DNA of 64,000 bases. It comes from Bacteroides neonati (GTDB lineage Bacteria > Bacteroidota > Bacteroidia > Bacteroidales > Bacteroidaceae). The notes under the pieces were generated by a model that did no database searches, was not told the origin of the DNA, and saw only the letters and a program-made list of their open reading frames with translations. The DNA is taken from assembly GCF_000499785.1 (NCBI RefSeq), contig NZ_HG726028.1:115505-179504 (forward strand). The letters run 5' to 3'. Each line of letters opens with the position of its first letter. Positions within the stretch are counted from its first letter, which is position 1. This document shows positions 35,341 to 44,809 of this stretch, one piece after another. The translations under genes and the position numbers were made by a program.

Positions 35341-35377
35341 GTGTTTTTGTATTTTCAAGAATAAATAAATTGATAGC

Positions 35378-36454
35378 CTAAAGAGCATAAGATACGATAC
35401 TCCAACCATCATCGCTATTTTTCACTACAGCAAACAGGCTCTGACGCTCCTCGTCTACTGCCAGATGATAGGCGGTGGTATCTAATGTATATTTCTTAAC
35501 CGGGTGGCCGGCCCAGTCAAAGACCAACACCGTATCTGATTTCCAACCATTCTCATTCACCTTTTTATCCGAATACAAGGCATAGACATACTTCGTGGTG
35601 CCGCAAAGCTGTATATAACCGGTTTGGCTATTTTCTGTACGCCCTACACTATAGAATGTATTGTCTCCTATCTTTCCCACTTGGGGCTCACAGATCGGGT
35701 CGGCCAACCGCAACGACTCAATCAGTTCTATCTTATTGTTTTTGATGGTAAAGAAGTCGATATTCGACGAGAAATTTACGGAATAAGCAAATAGTTTCTT
35801 CTGCGGATGCATAATCAGCACGCCTTGGTTAGCAAGGTATTTAGTATATACATTAAAGGCACTATCGGCCAAATTATATACATCGACGCCACAATCCATT
35901 ACAGTGCTGTTTTTATCGAAGAGCAGGTATTGATAGCGAGATTGATACGTTCCTGCCCCCAAAAAAGTACTATCATCAATAGCTATCAGTCGTGAAATTT
36001 GCGCATCAGGAAGAGTGTATCTGGTTAGGCATACAGGAGAAGCATTTGGCTGGCCACTGCGTAAAGAATCAAGGCTGTATTTCATCACAACTCCGGTTTG
36101 GTCGTTAAATACCGTGAAGCATCGGCTCGACAAATAGCCATAAGAGTTGGCCGGTATTTCGGCAGGCCCTTGCCCAATCACTCCAAAGGGGGCGATGTAT
36201 TCGCCAGAATGGGCATCGAAAAAAGTATAACTATGCCCCGAATGAGCATCGGAGACAACCAAGTTTTTGCCATCACATGCCAACCCCGCTACCTGCACCA
36301 AAGAGTCCTCATTTATCGCAAAATCTTTCTTTTGAGTCAAAAACTGCGATTCAGGGAATAGCTCTAAAACCGTACGAGGTTTCTCTTCTTTACAGGCTCC
36401 CAATATGCTTATATACAATAACAGGGAGAGAACTTTAGGTAGTTGTTTTATCAT
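35378..36454 (-). CDS. TolB-like (BF3164-type) propeller lipoprotein
   Basis: 358 residues; lipoprotein signal ISILGAC (Cys21), followed by KEEKPR, an acidic/basic stretch that can act as a surface-export signal in Bacteroidetes lipoproteins. It has GVIGQGPAEIPANSYG and a last blade YHLAVDEERQSLFAVVK. Neighbours on both sides are lipoproteins on the same strand with short gaps, so one transcript is likely. Confidence 0.8.
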   Translation of the reverse strand: MIKQLPKVLSLLLYISILGACKEEKPRTVLELFPESQFLTQKKDFAINEDSLVQVAGLACDGKNLVVSDAHSGHSYTFFDAHSGEYIAPFGVIGQGPAEIPANSYGYLSSRCFTVFNDQTGVVMKYSLDSLRSGQPNASPVCLTRYTLPDAQISRLIAIDDSTFLGAGTYQSRYQYLLFDKNSTVMDCGVDVYNLADSAFNVYTKYLANQGVLIMHPQKKLFAYSVNFSSNIDFFTIKNNKIELIESLRLADPICEPQVGKIGDNTFYSVGRTENSQTGYIQLCGTTKYVYALYSDKKVNENGWKSDTVLVFDWAGHPVKKYTLDTTAYHLAVDEERQSLFAVVKNSDDGWSIVSYAL

Positions 36455-36481
36455 AACTTTATGTATTAAGATAGTTTTATT

Positions 36482-37651
36482 TTAAACAGGTCTATAAACA
36501 TCGAAAATCAACTCCTCGGAGGCGTCTGAACCGGAGAGTATGTTATCGACAAAAATCAGTATACCCTCATCCAATGCACACCACCCGGTATAGTAACTAT
36601 ATCTGCGCGAGGGCAGTTCCAACTCGTTCACTATCTCAAAGTCACGGTTAAATAGAGTTAGCAATAGCTTTCGGCCGGCATTCAACTTTCCCGGATCTTT
36701 TTCATCGGCAGTATCGACTCCACTCACATGCAATCGGGCATATAAATCAGATGCAGATAGGTGCATTATTTCATGAAAACATACATTTTCGAGTGCAAAC
36801 AATTCTCTTGCCTCATACGTGGGTGCTGAGACGCACTTAGGAACTACGTTGGGGGTAAATTTGCTCTCACCCGAAATCGTCTTTCGCTCTCCGGTATCCA
36901 GATCAATCGTATATACTGAAGACTCTATCGGGTAATTATAAACAATCAAATCGTCTGTAAAACTGATATTGGGGCGATAGATATAGCCGTAGTCTTTGAC
37001 GGTGATATTCGGCTCGACAACAGACGGTGTAAGTCCGTAGCTATCAACCGGCTTTTGTTGGTCTAAAGCCCTCTCTTTAACAACTAATTTGGGAATATCG
37101 TTTACCACGATCTCGACAGCATAGAACAATGACTGTCGCCGTTCATTATAATATAATTTGATAACAGACATTGCATAGTTTGCCATTACGGCAACTACCC
37201 CATCGGATTCTCCATCATTCAAGGCTATTTTATTTTTCATCTCTCCTTTGCTGTTTATCAAATAGGCTTGCTGGGTATCATCACAAAGCCAAATCGAATC
37301 TAAGTTATGCACATATAACCCACCGATTCTTCGGGTGATTCCACTTGGTCCTTCTTGATTTAACTTCAATTGAACCGTTTTCTTGCTATTCAATTCAATG
37401 AAGTCCAACGCATGCTCTTTGTAATTATAACCCACTACAACAAGGGTCGAATCGGCACGATAGGAAGAAGATAAAGGATAAGATTTCAGCAACAGCACAT
37501 CTGACGGAGGAATGGATACCTCTTCCGCCACAAGCCCAATACTATCGGCATAGACATTACTACGCTTTTCTCCATTATTTGCACGAAAGCAAGAGGTAGC
37601 GCATACGCAAAGGAGAAGTAGGTATATGCACATACGGGGTTTAGTCTTCAT
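36482..37651 (-). CDS. DUF4221-type lipoprotein, divergent
   Basis: 389 residues; lipoprotein signal CVCATSC (Cys21). The group's signature reads LNQEGPSGITRRIGGLYV, and the YRDVYYRF block is replaced by LSASDLYARLHV, so it is a distant member. ELIFDVYRP forms the C-terminus. Located 27 bp from its neighbour on one side and 13 bp on the other. Extracytoplasmic; function unknown. Confidence 0.65.
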   Translation of the reverse strand: MKTKPRMCIYLLLLCVCATSCFRANNGEKRSNVYADSIGLVAEEVSIPPSDVLLLKSYPLSSSYRADSTLVVVGYNYKEHALDFIELNSKKTVQLKLNQEGPSGITRRIGGLYVHNLDSIWLCDDTQQAYLINSKGEMKNKIALNDGESDGVVAVMANYAMSVIKLYYNERRQSLFYAVEIVVNDIPKLVVKERALDQQKPVDSYGLTPSVVEPNITVKDYGYIYRPNISFTDDLIVYNYPIESSVYTIDLDTGERKTISGESKFTPNVVPKCVSAPTYEARELFALENVCFHEIMHLSASDLYARLHVSGVDTADEKDPGKLNAGRKLLLTLFNRDFEIVNELELPSRRYSYYTGWCALDEGILIFVDNILSGSDASEELIFDVYRPV

Positions 37652-37664
37652 ATTGTCTGTTTAT

Positions 37665-38786
37665 TTATTTGAAATAGAATTTAATTAAACACGGGTTATC
37701 ATCCTCCAGGCGTTGCTCGAGTTTTCGATACTCTTCCTCCGGAAGAACCTGTTTATAGTTCTCGAAATCGTCATTATTGACAAGACAAATTAAATAATCA
37801 TTATTGAATGCCAATGGCCGCAACGGTATGCCTTCGGCTGTTTTCTCAAAAAAGAAGCTCTTTCCGTCTTTCTTTCGATAAAAAAGATTCTTCCATATCC
37901 GGAAACCGAAGGTCAACTTAGCATAATAAAACTTATCATTCTGCTGTTGCCGGCTTAGTATATAAGGAATAGTCGAATCAAGCAGGTATTGAAGCAGTAA
38001 TTTATCTTCCTCTTGCTCTTTATCGGGTGTTAACGTAAATCCTGCTTTCTTTAAATCGATATTATCTTTGCCGAAATCCCATCGATACGATACCTGCAAG
38101 CTATCTTTGCCAATCGTATACACTTCGTTGTGAAACGGAGTAGAGAAATACGTACGTTTATCGTATTGATAAAAGACTCTCGGATTCTGAGAATTCAGAA
38201 TACGGTTTTCGTACCAAAATCCTTTTACCTCCTTGACCGAATCTTTCGAAACAAGGCTAACTCCCGGTTCTTCGAGGCTGGAAGGGATTGTCCATGTTAC
38301 AAAATGTTCTTTGTCAAACTCTTCCATCGTTTGGTAATTAGCTTTCATAGGCAGTTCGATCTTTTTAATAAACTCTCCTGCCAATGTATAACAGTAAATA
38401 CTACCAAAAGGAGACAACATATAGACCCGGTTATCGGCTCTATTGACTACTGCATCATAAATTTCGCGATATTCGCCGGGACCTTGTCCTTTCTTCCCTA
38501 TCTTGCGTAAAAGCCGGCCACGATCATCAAAAACGAGTACGGCAGGGATGCCTTCGTCAAAAACAAAGTATTCATTCTTATCAACAATGATTTTTTGGGG
38601 ACGAATAATAAACGAACTGTCTTTTGTCTCTAACGGCACAACTACGATCTTATCGAACAGTTCGCTCATAGCAACACTCTTTTCGCTCAAATCGACTTTT
38701 AAAATGGTGCTGCCCACAGTAGTCTTTGAGTCTTTACAAGAAAGAAGAAAAAAAACAGCCAATGCATATACGAATTTCATAGGCAT
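37665..38786 (-). CDS. Six-bladed beta-propeller lipoprotein (PF17170-like)
   Basis: 373 residues; lipoprotein signal VFFLLSC (Cys17) then KDSK. It has IVVVPLETKDSSF, the signature GKKGQGPGEYREI, NRADNRVYMLSPFGSIYCY and C-terminal EDDNPCLIKFYFK. Follows the truncated lipoprotein at 38799 by 12 bp. Extracytoplasmic propeller, ligand unknown. Confidence 0.8.
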   Translation of the reverse strand: MPMKFVYALAVFFLLSCKDSKTTVGSTILKVDLSEKSVAMSELFDKIVVVPLETKDSSFIIRPQKIIVDKNEYFVFDEGIPAVLVFDDRGRLLRKIGKKGQGPGEYREIYDAVVNRADNRVYMLSPFGSIYCYTLAGEFIKKIELPMKANYQTMEEFDKEHFVTWTIPSSLEEPGVSLVSKDSVKEVKGFWYENRILNSQNPRVFYQYDKRTYFSTPFHNEVYTIGKDSLQVSYRWDFGKDNIDLKKAGFTLTPDKEQEEDKLLLQYLLDSTIPYILSRQQQNDKFYYAKLTFGFRIWKNLFYRKKDGKSFFFEKTAEGIPLRPLAFNNDYLICLVNNDDFENYKQVLPEEEYRKLEQRLEDDNPCLIKFYFK

Positions 38787-38798
38787 GATATTATAAAG

Positions 38799-39143
38799 TT
38801 AAACAATCGAGAGAAAAACCTGCACGTTATATTTTACAATACGGTCATTCATTAACACTGCGTACAACAAGCCATTGCACTCGTCAATAGAAATACATTT
38901 AATATTATCTTTTATCAGAAAAGCGGCATTTGATTCAGCAAAGATGGATTTATTGGCATCGTCCATAAAAGGATATCTCTTTTCGAAAACAGCCTCTTTT
39001 TTTTGCAAAGATTGATTAATATTCAATATCGCCACGTATTGGGGATAAGTTACTCCTCTGTTATCATCACCCTGATGCGAGTGGCATGAAGCAAACAGAA
39101 GTAGGCAACATAAAATGAGAAGTGAAGCATGTCTGTTTTTCAT
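38799..39143 (-). CDS. Short lipoprotein, probable propeller remnant
   Basis: 114 residues; lipoprotein signal LLLFASC (Cys20). The C-terminal half (IKCISIDECNGLLYAVLMND) looks like the last blade of a TolB-like propeller, while the central five blades are missing. It is tightly packed between full genes (5 bp and 12 bp gaps). Most likely an in-frame internal deletion; whether the product folds is unclear. Confidence 0.55.
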   Translation of the reverse strand: MKNRHASLLILCCLLLFASCHSHQGDDNRGVTYPQYVAILNINQSLQKKEAVFEKRYPFMDDANKSIFAESNAAFLIKDNIKCISIDECNGLLYAVLMNDRIVKYNVQVFLSIV

Positions 39144-39148
39144 ATAAG

Positions 39149-40309
39149 CTATAATTTTACTAATGCAATCTTTTGAAAGCGCAATCTGTTTTCATCAAAA
39201 TCGGGACGCTTAAAATGGGTGGCACTTACATACAAACCATCTTTACGCACAAACAACAAATAAGCATTGTACGTATATTCGGGAAAAAGCGTTTCGCCAA
39301 CCACATTCATATCCTTATCTAAAATAATTATGGAAAACTGTTTGCGCCCATTGTGATAGATATCCATAAAGTTTTTCTCAGCTCCAAATTCCGCTTTAGG
39401 GAAGGCAAAGCGATAATAAACATCGCGATACGGATCGTAAATTAAATTACCATAAGATGGCAACTCACACTTTCGTTTAATCAATTGGTCGATATCGGTA
39501 TCGGATGGTAGAACTTCAAATTCGGGATGTTTGATATAGCGACTTTTTGCCGGGTGTTTAGCTATCTTTGAAAAATCACGCGATAGTGTATAAATGGAAT
39601 CGGTCAACTCACTAGAATAAACGAAATCGGTTCCATTATAGCATACACTCACTTTGTCTCCGCTTGCGGTTGAATAAGGAAGGGCTTTCGCATCGCGAGT
39701 AGTGACAATGTGCTTCAAAGGAGTGGAAGTGATTTTGTGAGTATGTCTGTCAATCATCACTCCAAGAGGACTTTTAGGCATAAAATCATCTCCTAACTGA
39801 TTATTACCATCTTGAGAAAGATACAAGCTGTCGCCCAAAAAGCACATCGGAGAATACGTGATAGTATGGGCAAAAGTGGGAATTAACGGTATCCCCTGAC
39901 TTGTCTTGTCATATCGTATCTTGGAACAGATCTGTCCGGTCGAATCTGTTACGTAAATTATGGGCAATGATGTATCGGCTATATAGATATGATTAAAATC
40001 AGTTGCGGAAAAGCTATAAATAAATCCGACACCATGATTCCCTTCGGTTTCGTATTTCACCTTTTTCACCAATCGTCCGGTGGCTATCTCATAGAACAAC
40101 ACATGGTTTCCATAACTATTAAAAGTTAAGTACTCTACTCCATTCTCCTCGAAAGTCCACAGACAGAACTTAGGCAAACGCGTCTCCTCGTCAATAGGGA
40201 AATCCAAATAAGTGTCGGTTGCTTGCAAGGCAAATGAATCGTGAGCTCTCTTCGCTCCACAGGACGAAAAAAGAATGCAATACAAAATTATAAATAAATA
40301 GTTTTTCAT
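39149..40309 (-). CDS. DUF4221-type lipoprotein
   Basis: 386 residues; lipoprotein signal LFSSC (Cys17). Group marks: YLTFNSYGNHVLFYEI, YETEGNHGVGFIYSF, YDPYRDVYYRFAFP, RPDFDENRLRFQKIALVK. It is first in a run of nine lipoprotein genes after a strong promoter (40342-40402), directly downstream of the ToxR-like regulator gene at 40445. That suggests it is under that regulator's control. Confidence 0.75.
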   Translation of the reverse strand: MKNYLFIILYCILFSSCGAKRAHDSFALQATDTYLDFPIDEETRLPKFCLWTFEENGVEYLTFNSYGNHVLFYEIATGRLVKKVKYETEGNHGVGFIYSFSATDFNHIYIADTSLPIIYVTDSTGQICSKIRYDKTSQGIPLIPTFAHTITYSPMCFLGDSLYLSQDGNNQLGDDFMPKSPLGVMIDRHTHKITSTPLKHIVTTRDAKALPYSTASGDKVSVCYNGTDFVYSSELTDSIYTLSRDFSKIAKHPAKSRYIKHPEFEVLPSDTDIDQLIKRKCELPSYGNLIYDPYRDVYYRFAFPKAEFGAEKNFMDIYHNGRKQFSIIILDKDMNVVGETLFPEYTYNAYLLFVRKDGLYVSATHFKRPDFDENRLRFQKIALVKL

Positions 40310-40341
40310 CGTGTCAGTGTATTTGGTTAGAAGTCGTTCAG

Positions 40342-40402
40342 CAAAGATAACAGCATGAGCCTATTCTACCAAACAAAATGGCTGACAAACGCTGAAAAAG
40401 AG
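40342..40402 (-). promoter_or_regulatory. Bacteroides promoter with CTGACAAAC repeat
   Basis: -7 box TATCTTTG (complement of 40342-40349) and -33 TTTG (complement of 40370-40373), 20 bp apart. TGACAAACGC and TGAAAAAGAG form a 10-bp direct repeat upstream (40383-40402). Sequence and layout match 15780-15840, including the AAAACAGCCCATTCCATCG-type stretch further up. Confidence 0.75.
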
Positions 40403-40444
40403 ATATTTATGCAAAAACAGCCCATTCCATCGGGAGTACATTCT

Positions 40445-41476
40445 TTATAAGATAATCAATGCATAACCGTTCGGAGATATCCTCTCTATATGAATGACCG
40501 GGATAAGCACTTTTCGCATTCGGCTGAGAACTTGATGTAGCCTGTCGGGAGTGCCCGACTGATTGGGCCACAATAGCGTCATTAATTCATCATTCGTCAA
40601 TTGATAATCAGTTGCATTTAAAAAAGCCTCAAAGAGAAAACCTATTTGTTTTGTTAAATGCCTTTGCTCTACACCTACAAACAAGATTCTTTGTACTCCA
40701 TCATAAAAAACATCATCTTTGAATCCATAGATTCTTTTTCCCGCTTCGGGGATATCCGTCGAGTAGCGGGCATTTAAACTAAACCCGGTAGAGCGACAGA
40801 ACAACAGAAACACACGATCGGTCAAAAGCAACAAAATAGCACAAAGCCCTAAACAGAGCAATATACGCACACCTACATACCGACCGATGAGCGTCCGGAA
40901 AGAAAAATGAATAAAACCGGTTATCTCTGTTTCACATCCATAGCCTATATAACAGAGAAATAGCGGAGAATCCGTAAGTGACCAAGCGGCATAGTTGCTC
41001 GTTTGCAGAGGCACTTCGCGCTTGTTTTCGTCGGTAAAAACAATCTTCAATGCAGTTTTACCCTTTAAATGCAGCTTCGTTAAGGTTTGCTGCCAGATGC
41101 GATTTAGCGAATCGGGAATAATCGGTGCTTTCTCTAAAGCAATAGAATGCAAAACACGCATATCGGCAGACTTCGTTATATTGCGAGCATGCTTCTCGGG
41201 CGTAATGGAGTATTCCACTCTATTCGTTCCTTTTTGTACAGAAACGATTTCGGGTATCTGTTCGACCTTATCGGGACTTATGCGGCTATGTATATCAATG
41301 GTTCCTATTTCTGTATGCCTCTTGACCAACTCCTGTTCGAGTGCTTGATCAAACGCAACCTTTGCACGATCATTGAGTTCTACCATCCCGGTATGATAGA
41401 AAAATACAGCCCAGCAGACAAAAGCGACTATCGCAGTCATCAGCATTGAAATCCTTATTGTACGTTTGTGTTTCAT
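40445..41476 (-). CDS. ToxR-like transmembrane transcriptional regulator
   Basis: 343 residues. Membrane segments at about 9-28 and 201-226; periplasmic domain between them; cytoplasmic winged helix at about 255-343 (HLTKQIGFLFEAFL, YQLTNDELMTLLWP, recognition helix RLHQVLSRMRKVL). No receiver domain. Same architecture as 29407 and 45014 but clearly diverged. It lies between the transglutaminase-like gene and the nine-gene lipoprotein run. A short TG repeat (41494-41506) sits in its upstream gap; no separate promoter is obvious. Confidence 0.8.
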   Translation of the reverse strand: MKHKRTIRISMLMTAIVAFVCWAVFFYHTGMVELNDRAKVAFDQALEQELVKRHTEIGTIDIHSRISPDKVEQIPEIVSVQKGTNRVEYSITPEKHARNITKSADMRVLHSIALEKAPIIPDSLNRIWQQTLTKLHLKGKTALKIVFTDENKREVPLQTSNYAAWSLTDSPLFLCYIGYGCETEITGFIHFSFRTLIGRYVGVRILLCLGLCAILLLLTDRVFLLFCRSTGFSLNARYSTDIPEAGKRIYGFKDDVFYDGVQRILFVGVEQRHLTKQIGFLFEAFLNATDYQLTNDELMTLLWPNQSGTPDRLHQVLSRMRKVLIPVIHIERISPNGYALIIL

Positions 41477-41529
41477 TATCTGTCTGTTTATATGTGTGTG
41501 TGTGTCTATACGTACCGTTCAACCCATAT

Positions 41530-43416
41530 TCAATAGGTATCATAATTGAAATGCTGCTTTTCGTCGTAATACGAAAACAGCTGTTCTTCCTTGCCCCGAG
41601 TTAAGTTTTTAAGCCAGAAAACAGCATGGCGGGGAGCATTATCATAAATCAGTTCGGCACTATCTGCACGTTGGCAACCCAGTGACTTCCAACCCTCGCT
41701 CGAAAAGTAAAACAGTTCATAACGATCGCCGACACGAATAAAATTATCATCATTGCGAGGAACATACGAAATACGCTCAATGCACTTAGCTCCCCCCAAA
41801 TCAAGCCCAATCCATCCTTGGGTTTTGGCACTCGAAAAATAGGTAAGCGGATTATCGTCTATAGCATGAATGGCTGCACAATCAGTATTGTTGTAAGCAG
41901 CCGTATGGAAAAGCTTACCTGGCAGTTTATGCCCGTCGCCCCCTTTTTCGTACCAGCACATTTCGGCAATATCGGCAGGATAGCGTTTGTCCGAAAGGTA
42001 TCGTACATAGCGATACTTCTTAGCTGACTGAATAGGGACTTCATTAAAGATCTTATTCACACCGTCTCCCAACTGATATAGCAACTCCGCATCGCTGAAG
42101 TCTGAACGATTAGCTCCCTCGAAGCGGCCATAAGCCATGCGCTTCATAAAAGTTTTGACGTTTTTCGTCAAGGGATATTTGCGCGTAAGGATTATGCGAG
42201 AGGCTTGCCCATCGGGGCGGTAATAAACAACATTGCCCGTTCCTTTATCGATTTTAAAAGGATATCCGGCCGTAGTAAGTCGGTCGTCTTTGCTATACAG
42301 AGCCATATAGATAAGTCCGGGTTCGATATCGCGAAAGAGGGCTATTCCGTTAAGATACTCTCCTCCACCAATGGGCTTCCAACCATGATCCGTAAAGATG
42401 GCCAGCCAAACAGGGCGTTGATCTCCGTTCTCTACAAACTCACAAGCTACATTTGCCTGATTGGACGGGAAATATTGGGCTGATACATCCTTGAGATAAT
42501 GATGCCAAGAAGTTTGTTGCAGCCCATAACAAAGCCGATAGGCTTTTCCTTTTTTACGCATCAGGTTTTTGCCACGTATGGGGGTATGCTCGTCGAAAGA
42601 GAATGAGGTCGTTACCCCGGTGGTATCTAAAACAGCGTTCCAAGCATGATAATAGGCCAGCTCGGGAGAGTACAGATAAATATCGGTAGATACGGGAATG
42701 CCGACAGAGCGCATCACATAGACCGTATAATCGCATAGATCGTTGCAGCTGCCCACGCGCTTATCAACCAGAAAAGGAGCGGATACATGAGGGCCATTGA
42801 AACCGGAGAAGTAACTCCACCCTTTCCTTATCAGGTAGGTGTTCATTGCATCGCAGGCCGATACTACGTCGGTACCCGTATACAAAGAGTCGAGCACAGG
42901 GGTGAAGCGTTCGTACAACTCTTTCTTCCAATGGGTAAGCGGCTCGTTGCTGACACGATAGGGCAAGAGGAACTCACAAAAATCGTCGAAAGAAATGTAT
43001 TTCCCCCAAGGGCGTTGCTCCCAGACTTTAAAGGAATAGTCGATGTTCTCAATGAGATAGGTGGCTGTAATAACCTTGGCGTCAAACTCTTGCTCTAATT
43101 GTTTGCAAGAGAATTGCTTGAGGTAGGCAAAACGATGCTCATCATAGCGCGAAGAATCGGCATATTGAGCCAATGCGATATACATCGAGTCTAAGAGAGT
43201 GCCTTTATAAGTATAATAAGCAGGCATGTTTTCGATAAGAAATTTCGCCGCCAGAAGTTTTAAGGAGTCGTTTTTATAATGCACGAGCACTTTTTCAAGT
43301 TCTGCTCGATTATCACCGGCAAAGTCAAGAGCGTTTTCTAATCGATCGTCCACCGAAGAGCGGCAGGCGGATAAGAGCATTATTCCTAAAAGAAGGAATC
43401 CAATCATTCTTTTCAT
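41530..43416 (-). CDS. Transglutaminase-like lipoprotein with discoidin-like C-terminus
   Basis: 628 residues; lipoprotein signal MLLSAC (Cys18). N-terminal all-alpha part (about 25-200), then a transglutaminase-like core with Cys224 in VGSCNDLCDY and His257 in YYHAWNAVLD, Asp264 as possible third residue. The C-terminal ~130 residues (AIDDNPLTYFSS, WIGLDLGG, ISYVPRNDDNFIRVGDRYEL) look like a discoidin/F5-8C carbohydrate-binding fold. Complete paralogue of the gene at the left edge. It could process or cross-link surface material or peptides; substrate unknown. Confidence 0.8.
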   Translation of the reverse strand: MKRMIGFLLLGIMLLSACRSSVDDRLENALDFAGDNRAELEKVLVHYKNDSLKLLAAKFLIENMPAYYTYKGTLLDSMYIALAQYADSSRYDEHRFAYLKQFSCKQLEQEFDAKVITATYLIENIDYSFKVWEQRPWGKYISFDDFCEFLLPYRVSNEPLTHWKKELYERFTPVLDSLYTGTDVVSACDAMNTYLIRKGWSYFSGFNGPHVSAPFLVDKRVGSCNDLCDYTVYVMRSVGIPVSTDIYLYSPELAYYHAWNAVLDTTGVTTSFSFDEHTPIRGKNLMRKKGKAYRLCYGLQQTSWHHYLKDVSAQYFPSNQANVACEFVENGDQRPVWLAIFTDHGWKPIGGGEYLNGIALFRDIEPGLIYMALYSKDDRLTTAGYPFKIDKGTGNVVYYRPDGQASRIILTRKYPLTKNVKTFMKRMAYGRFEGANRSDFSDAELLYQLGDGVNKIFNEVPIQSAKKYRYVRYLSDKRYPADIAEMCWYEKGGDGHKLPGKLFHTAAYNNTDCAAIHAIDDNPLTYFSSAKTQGWIGLDLGGAKCIERISYVPRNDDNFIRVGDRYELFYFSSEGWKSLGCQRADSAELIYDNAPRHAVFWLKNLTRGKEEQLFSYYDEKQHFNYDTY

Positions 43417-43523
43417 AAAAGCAGAGATTACTGTTCACTGATATAAGAAAAGGGGTGAAGGCAATCCTCAAATACGAGAAATCACCATTCACTCCCTCCA
43501 GTTTATGTTTATATTTGCTAAAG

Positions 43524-44570
43524 TCAATCGAAGTAGAACTGTATGATCGGTTGATCATTATTTACATCGGTAGCTGTGATGCGTTGCTTATCTTCGTCCA
43601 CATCAATACCATAGACATATCGGTCTAACGTATACTTGCAGATGGGTTCACCTTGTAAACTAAAGACGTAAATGTATTGACCACCGTCGACAATTGTTTC
43701 TTTTTGCTGAGCGATCTCTTTAAACGTACGCCCATGAAAAACGGCATAAATAGCACGATTAGTCACCTTTACATCACTAAACCCCATAATTCCGGTAGGC
43801 ACACCATAGCCATCGGCTATTTTAAACTCGGGCTCTCCGTTAGGACCGACACAAACAACGTGCGTACTATCTTTCAGGTTGTAAATCTCGAGCACTTCGC
43901 CCAACTGAGTAACGGCAGCCAAAACACCATTATCGGGGTTGTAATCGACAAAGCTACGCCATGCCTGAGCCAGTGCCGGACGGGCTTTAGACAAAGCCTC
44001 GTCATTGGTTGTAGGAATGGTGCCACTCTTACCAACGAGACGTCCCCTTTGGTTGACCTTGCAAAAACGAGTTTCGCCGGAATAATCGGGAATAACAAAG
44101 GTGGATTCATCGAGCTGTGCAAAATCGAGTGCACGAAGCAAACTCTTGTCCAGCGATACGACCTCATCGAGAAGAAGTGAATCGCCGGACGAAGAGAAAA
44201 CAAACCTATCTAGTTCACCTTTATTTGCATCTAATATCCATACCGAGCCATCCTTACCATAACGCACATTTTCTACCGACAACATCTCTTCGGGAGAATC
44301 GCCACGCTTTCCAAACGAATTTAAATAGGTAAACTCAGGGTATTGAAAAACATGACAATAATGATCCGTTCCGTGCAAATCGAGCACAATCGCTTTATCA
44401 CCCTCTATTCGTACCCGAAACGGATAACGAAATAAAGCTGTATCAATTTCGATCGTCTGCGCATATAACTTCTTCTCGCGAGGAAAAGAGCTATATACCG
44501 TTTCATTGTCTTTATGAGAAGAAACACAAGACGCTAAAAGTAAGAGGAAAAGGATTGGGTATATTTTCAT
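43524..44570 (-). CDS. TolB-like (BF3164-type) propeller lipoprotein
   Basis: 348 residues; lipoprotein signal LLLASC (Cys15). It has GKRGDSPEEMLSVENV, a slightly changed signature, and last blade VYGIDVDEDKQRITATD. Its ATG overlaps the stop of the peptide gene at 44567-44779 (ATGA), the tightest peptide-propeller coupling in the window. Likely partner of that peptide. Confidence 0.85.
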   Translation of the reverse strand: MKIYPILFLLLLASCVSSHKDNETVYSSFPREKKLYAQTIEIDTALFRYPFRVRIEGDKAIVLDLHGTDHYCHVFQYPEFTYLNSFGKRGDSPEEMLSVENVRYGKDGSVWILDANKGELDRFVFSSSGDSLLLDEVVSLDKSLLRALDFAQLDESTFVIPDYSGETRFCKVNQRGRLVGKSGTIPTTNDEALSKARPALAQAWRSFVDYNPDNGVLAAVTQLGEVLEIYNLKDSTHVVCVGPNGEPEFKIADGYGVPTGIMGFSDVKVTNRAIYAVFHGRTFKEIAQQKETIVDGGQYIYVFSLQGEPICKYTLDRYVYGIDVDEDKQRITATDVNNDQPIIQFYFD

Positions 44571-44779
44571 TTGTAGTATAATACCTTAACATTCGAATGT
44601 GGACAGTCAACTGATCCATCACCAACACATATCGCCATCCCAATTTCCCCATTTGCTAAGGCCTCTACATTCATTAAGGCCAAATCTCCCAAAGCACCTT
44701 CCTTATTGTTAGCAACATAAGAATAAATAGAAAAAGCAGCACAAACCACTACGCATAAGAAAATAACTTTTGTCTTCAT
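44567..44779 (-). CDS. NVEALA peptide precursor, divergent from ToxR-like regulator
   Basis: Start set at the ATG complement of 44777-44779; 70 residues. Membrane segment about 5-21, then GALGDLALMNVEALANGE. The tail is short: AICVGDGSVDCPHSNVKVLYYK-like, with Cys51 and Cys59 in a C-x7-C loop, the same core as in the peptide at 29085. It is transcribed divergently from the regulator at 45014 from a promoter with a four-repeat operator, and is coupled to the propeller gene that follows. Confidence 0.85.
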   Translation of the reverse strand: MKTKVIFLCVVVCAAFSIYSYVANNKEGALGDLALMNVEALANGEIGMAICVGDGSVDCPHSNVKVLYYK

Positions 44780-44809
44780 AATATATAAATTATTTAAGTT
44801 TGTTGAGGG

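Noticed and set aside
41494..41506. TG dinucleotide repeat upstream of the 40445 regulator as a phase-variable element
   Set aside because: The run is short and lies outside the coding frame with no recognisable promoter spacing around it; evidence is too weak.
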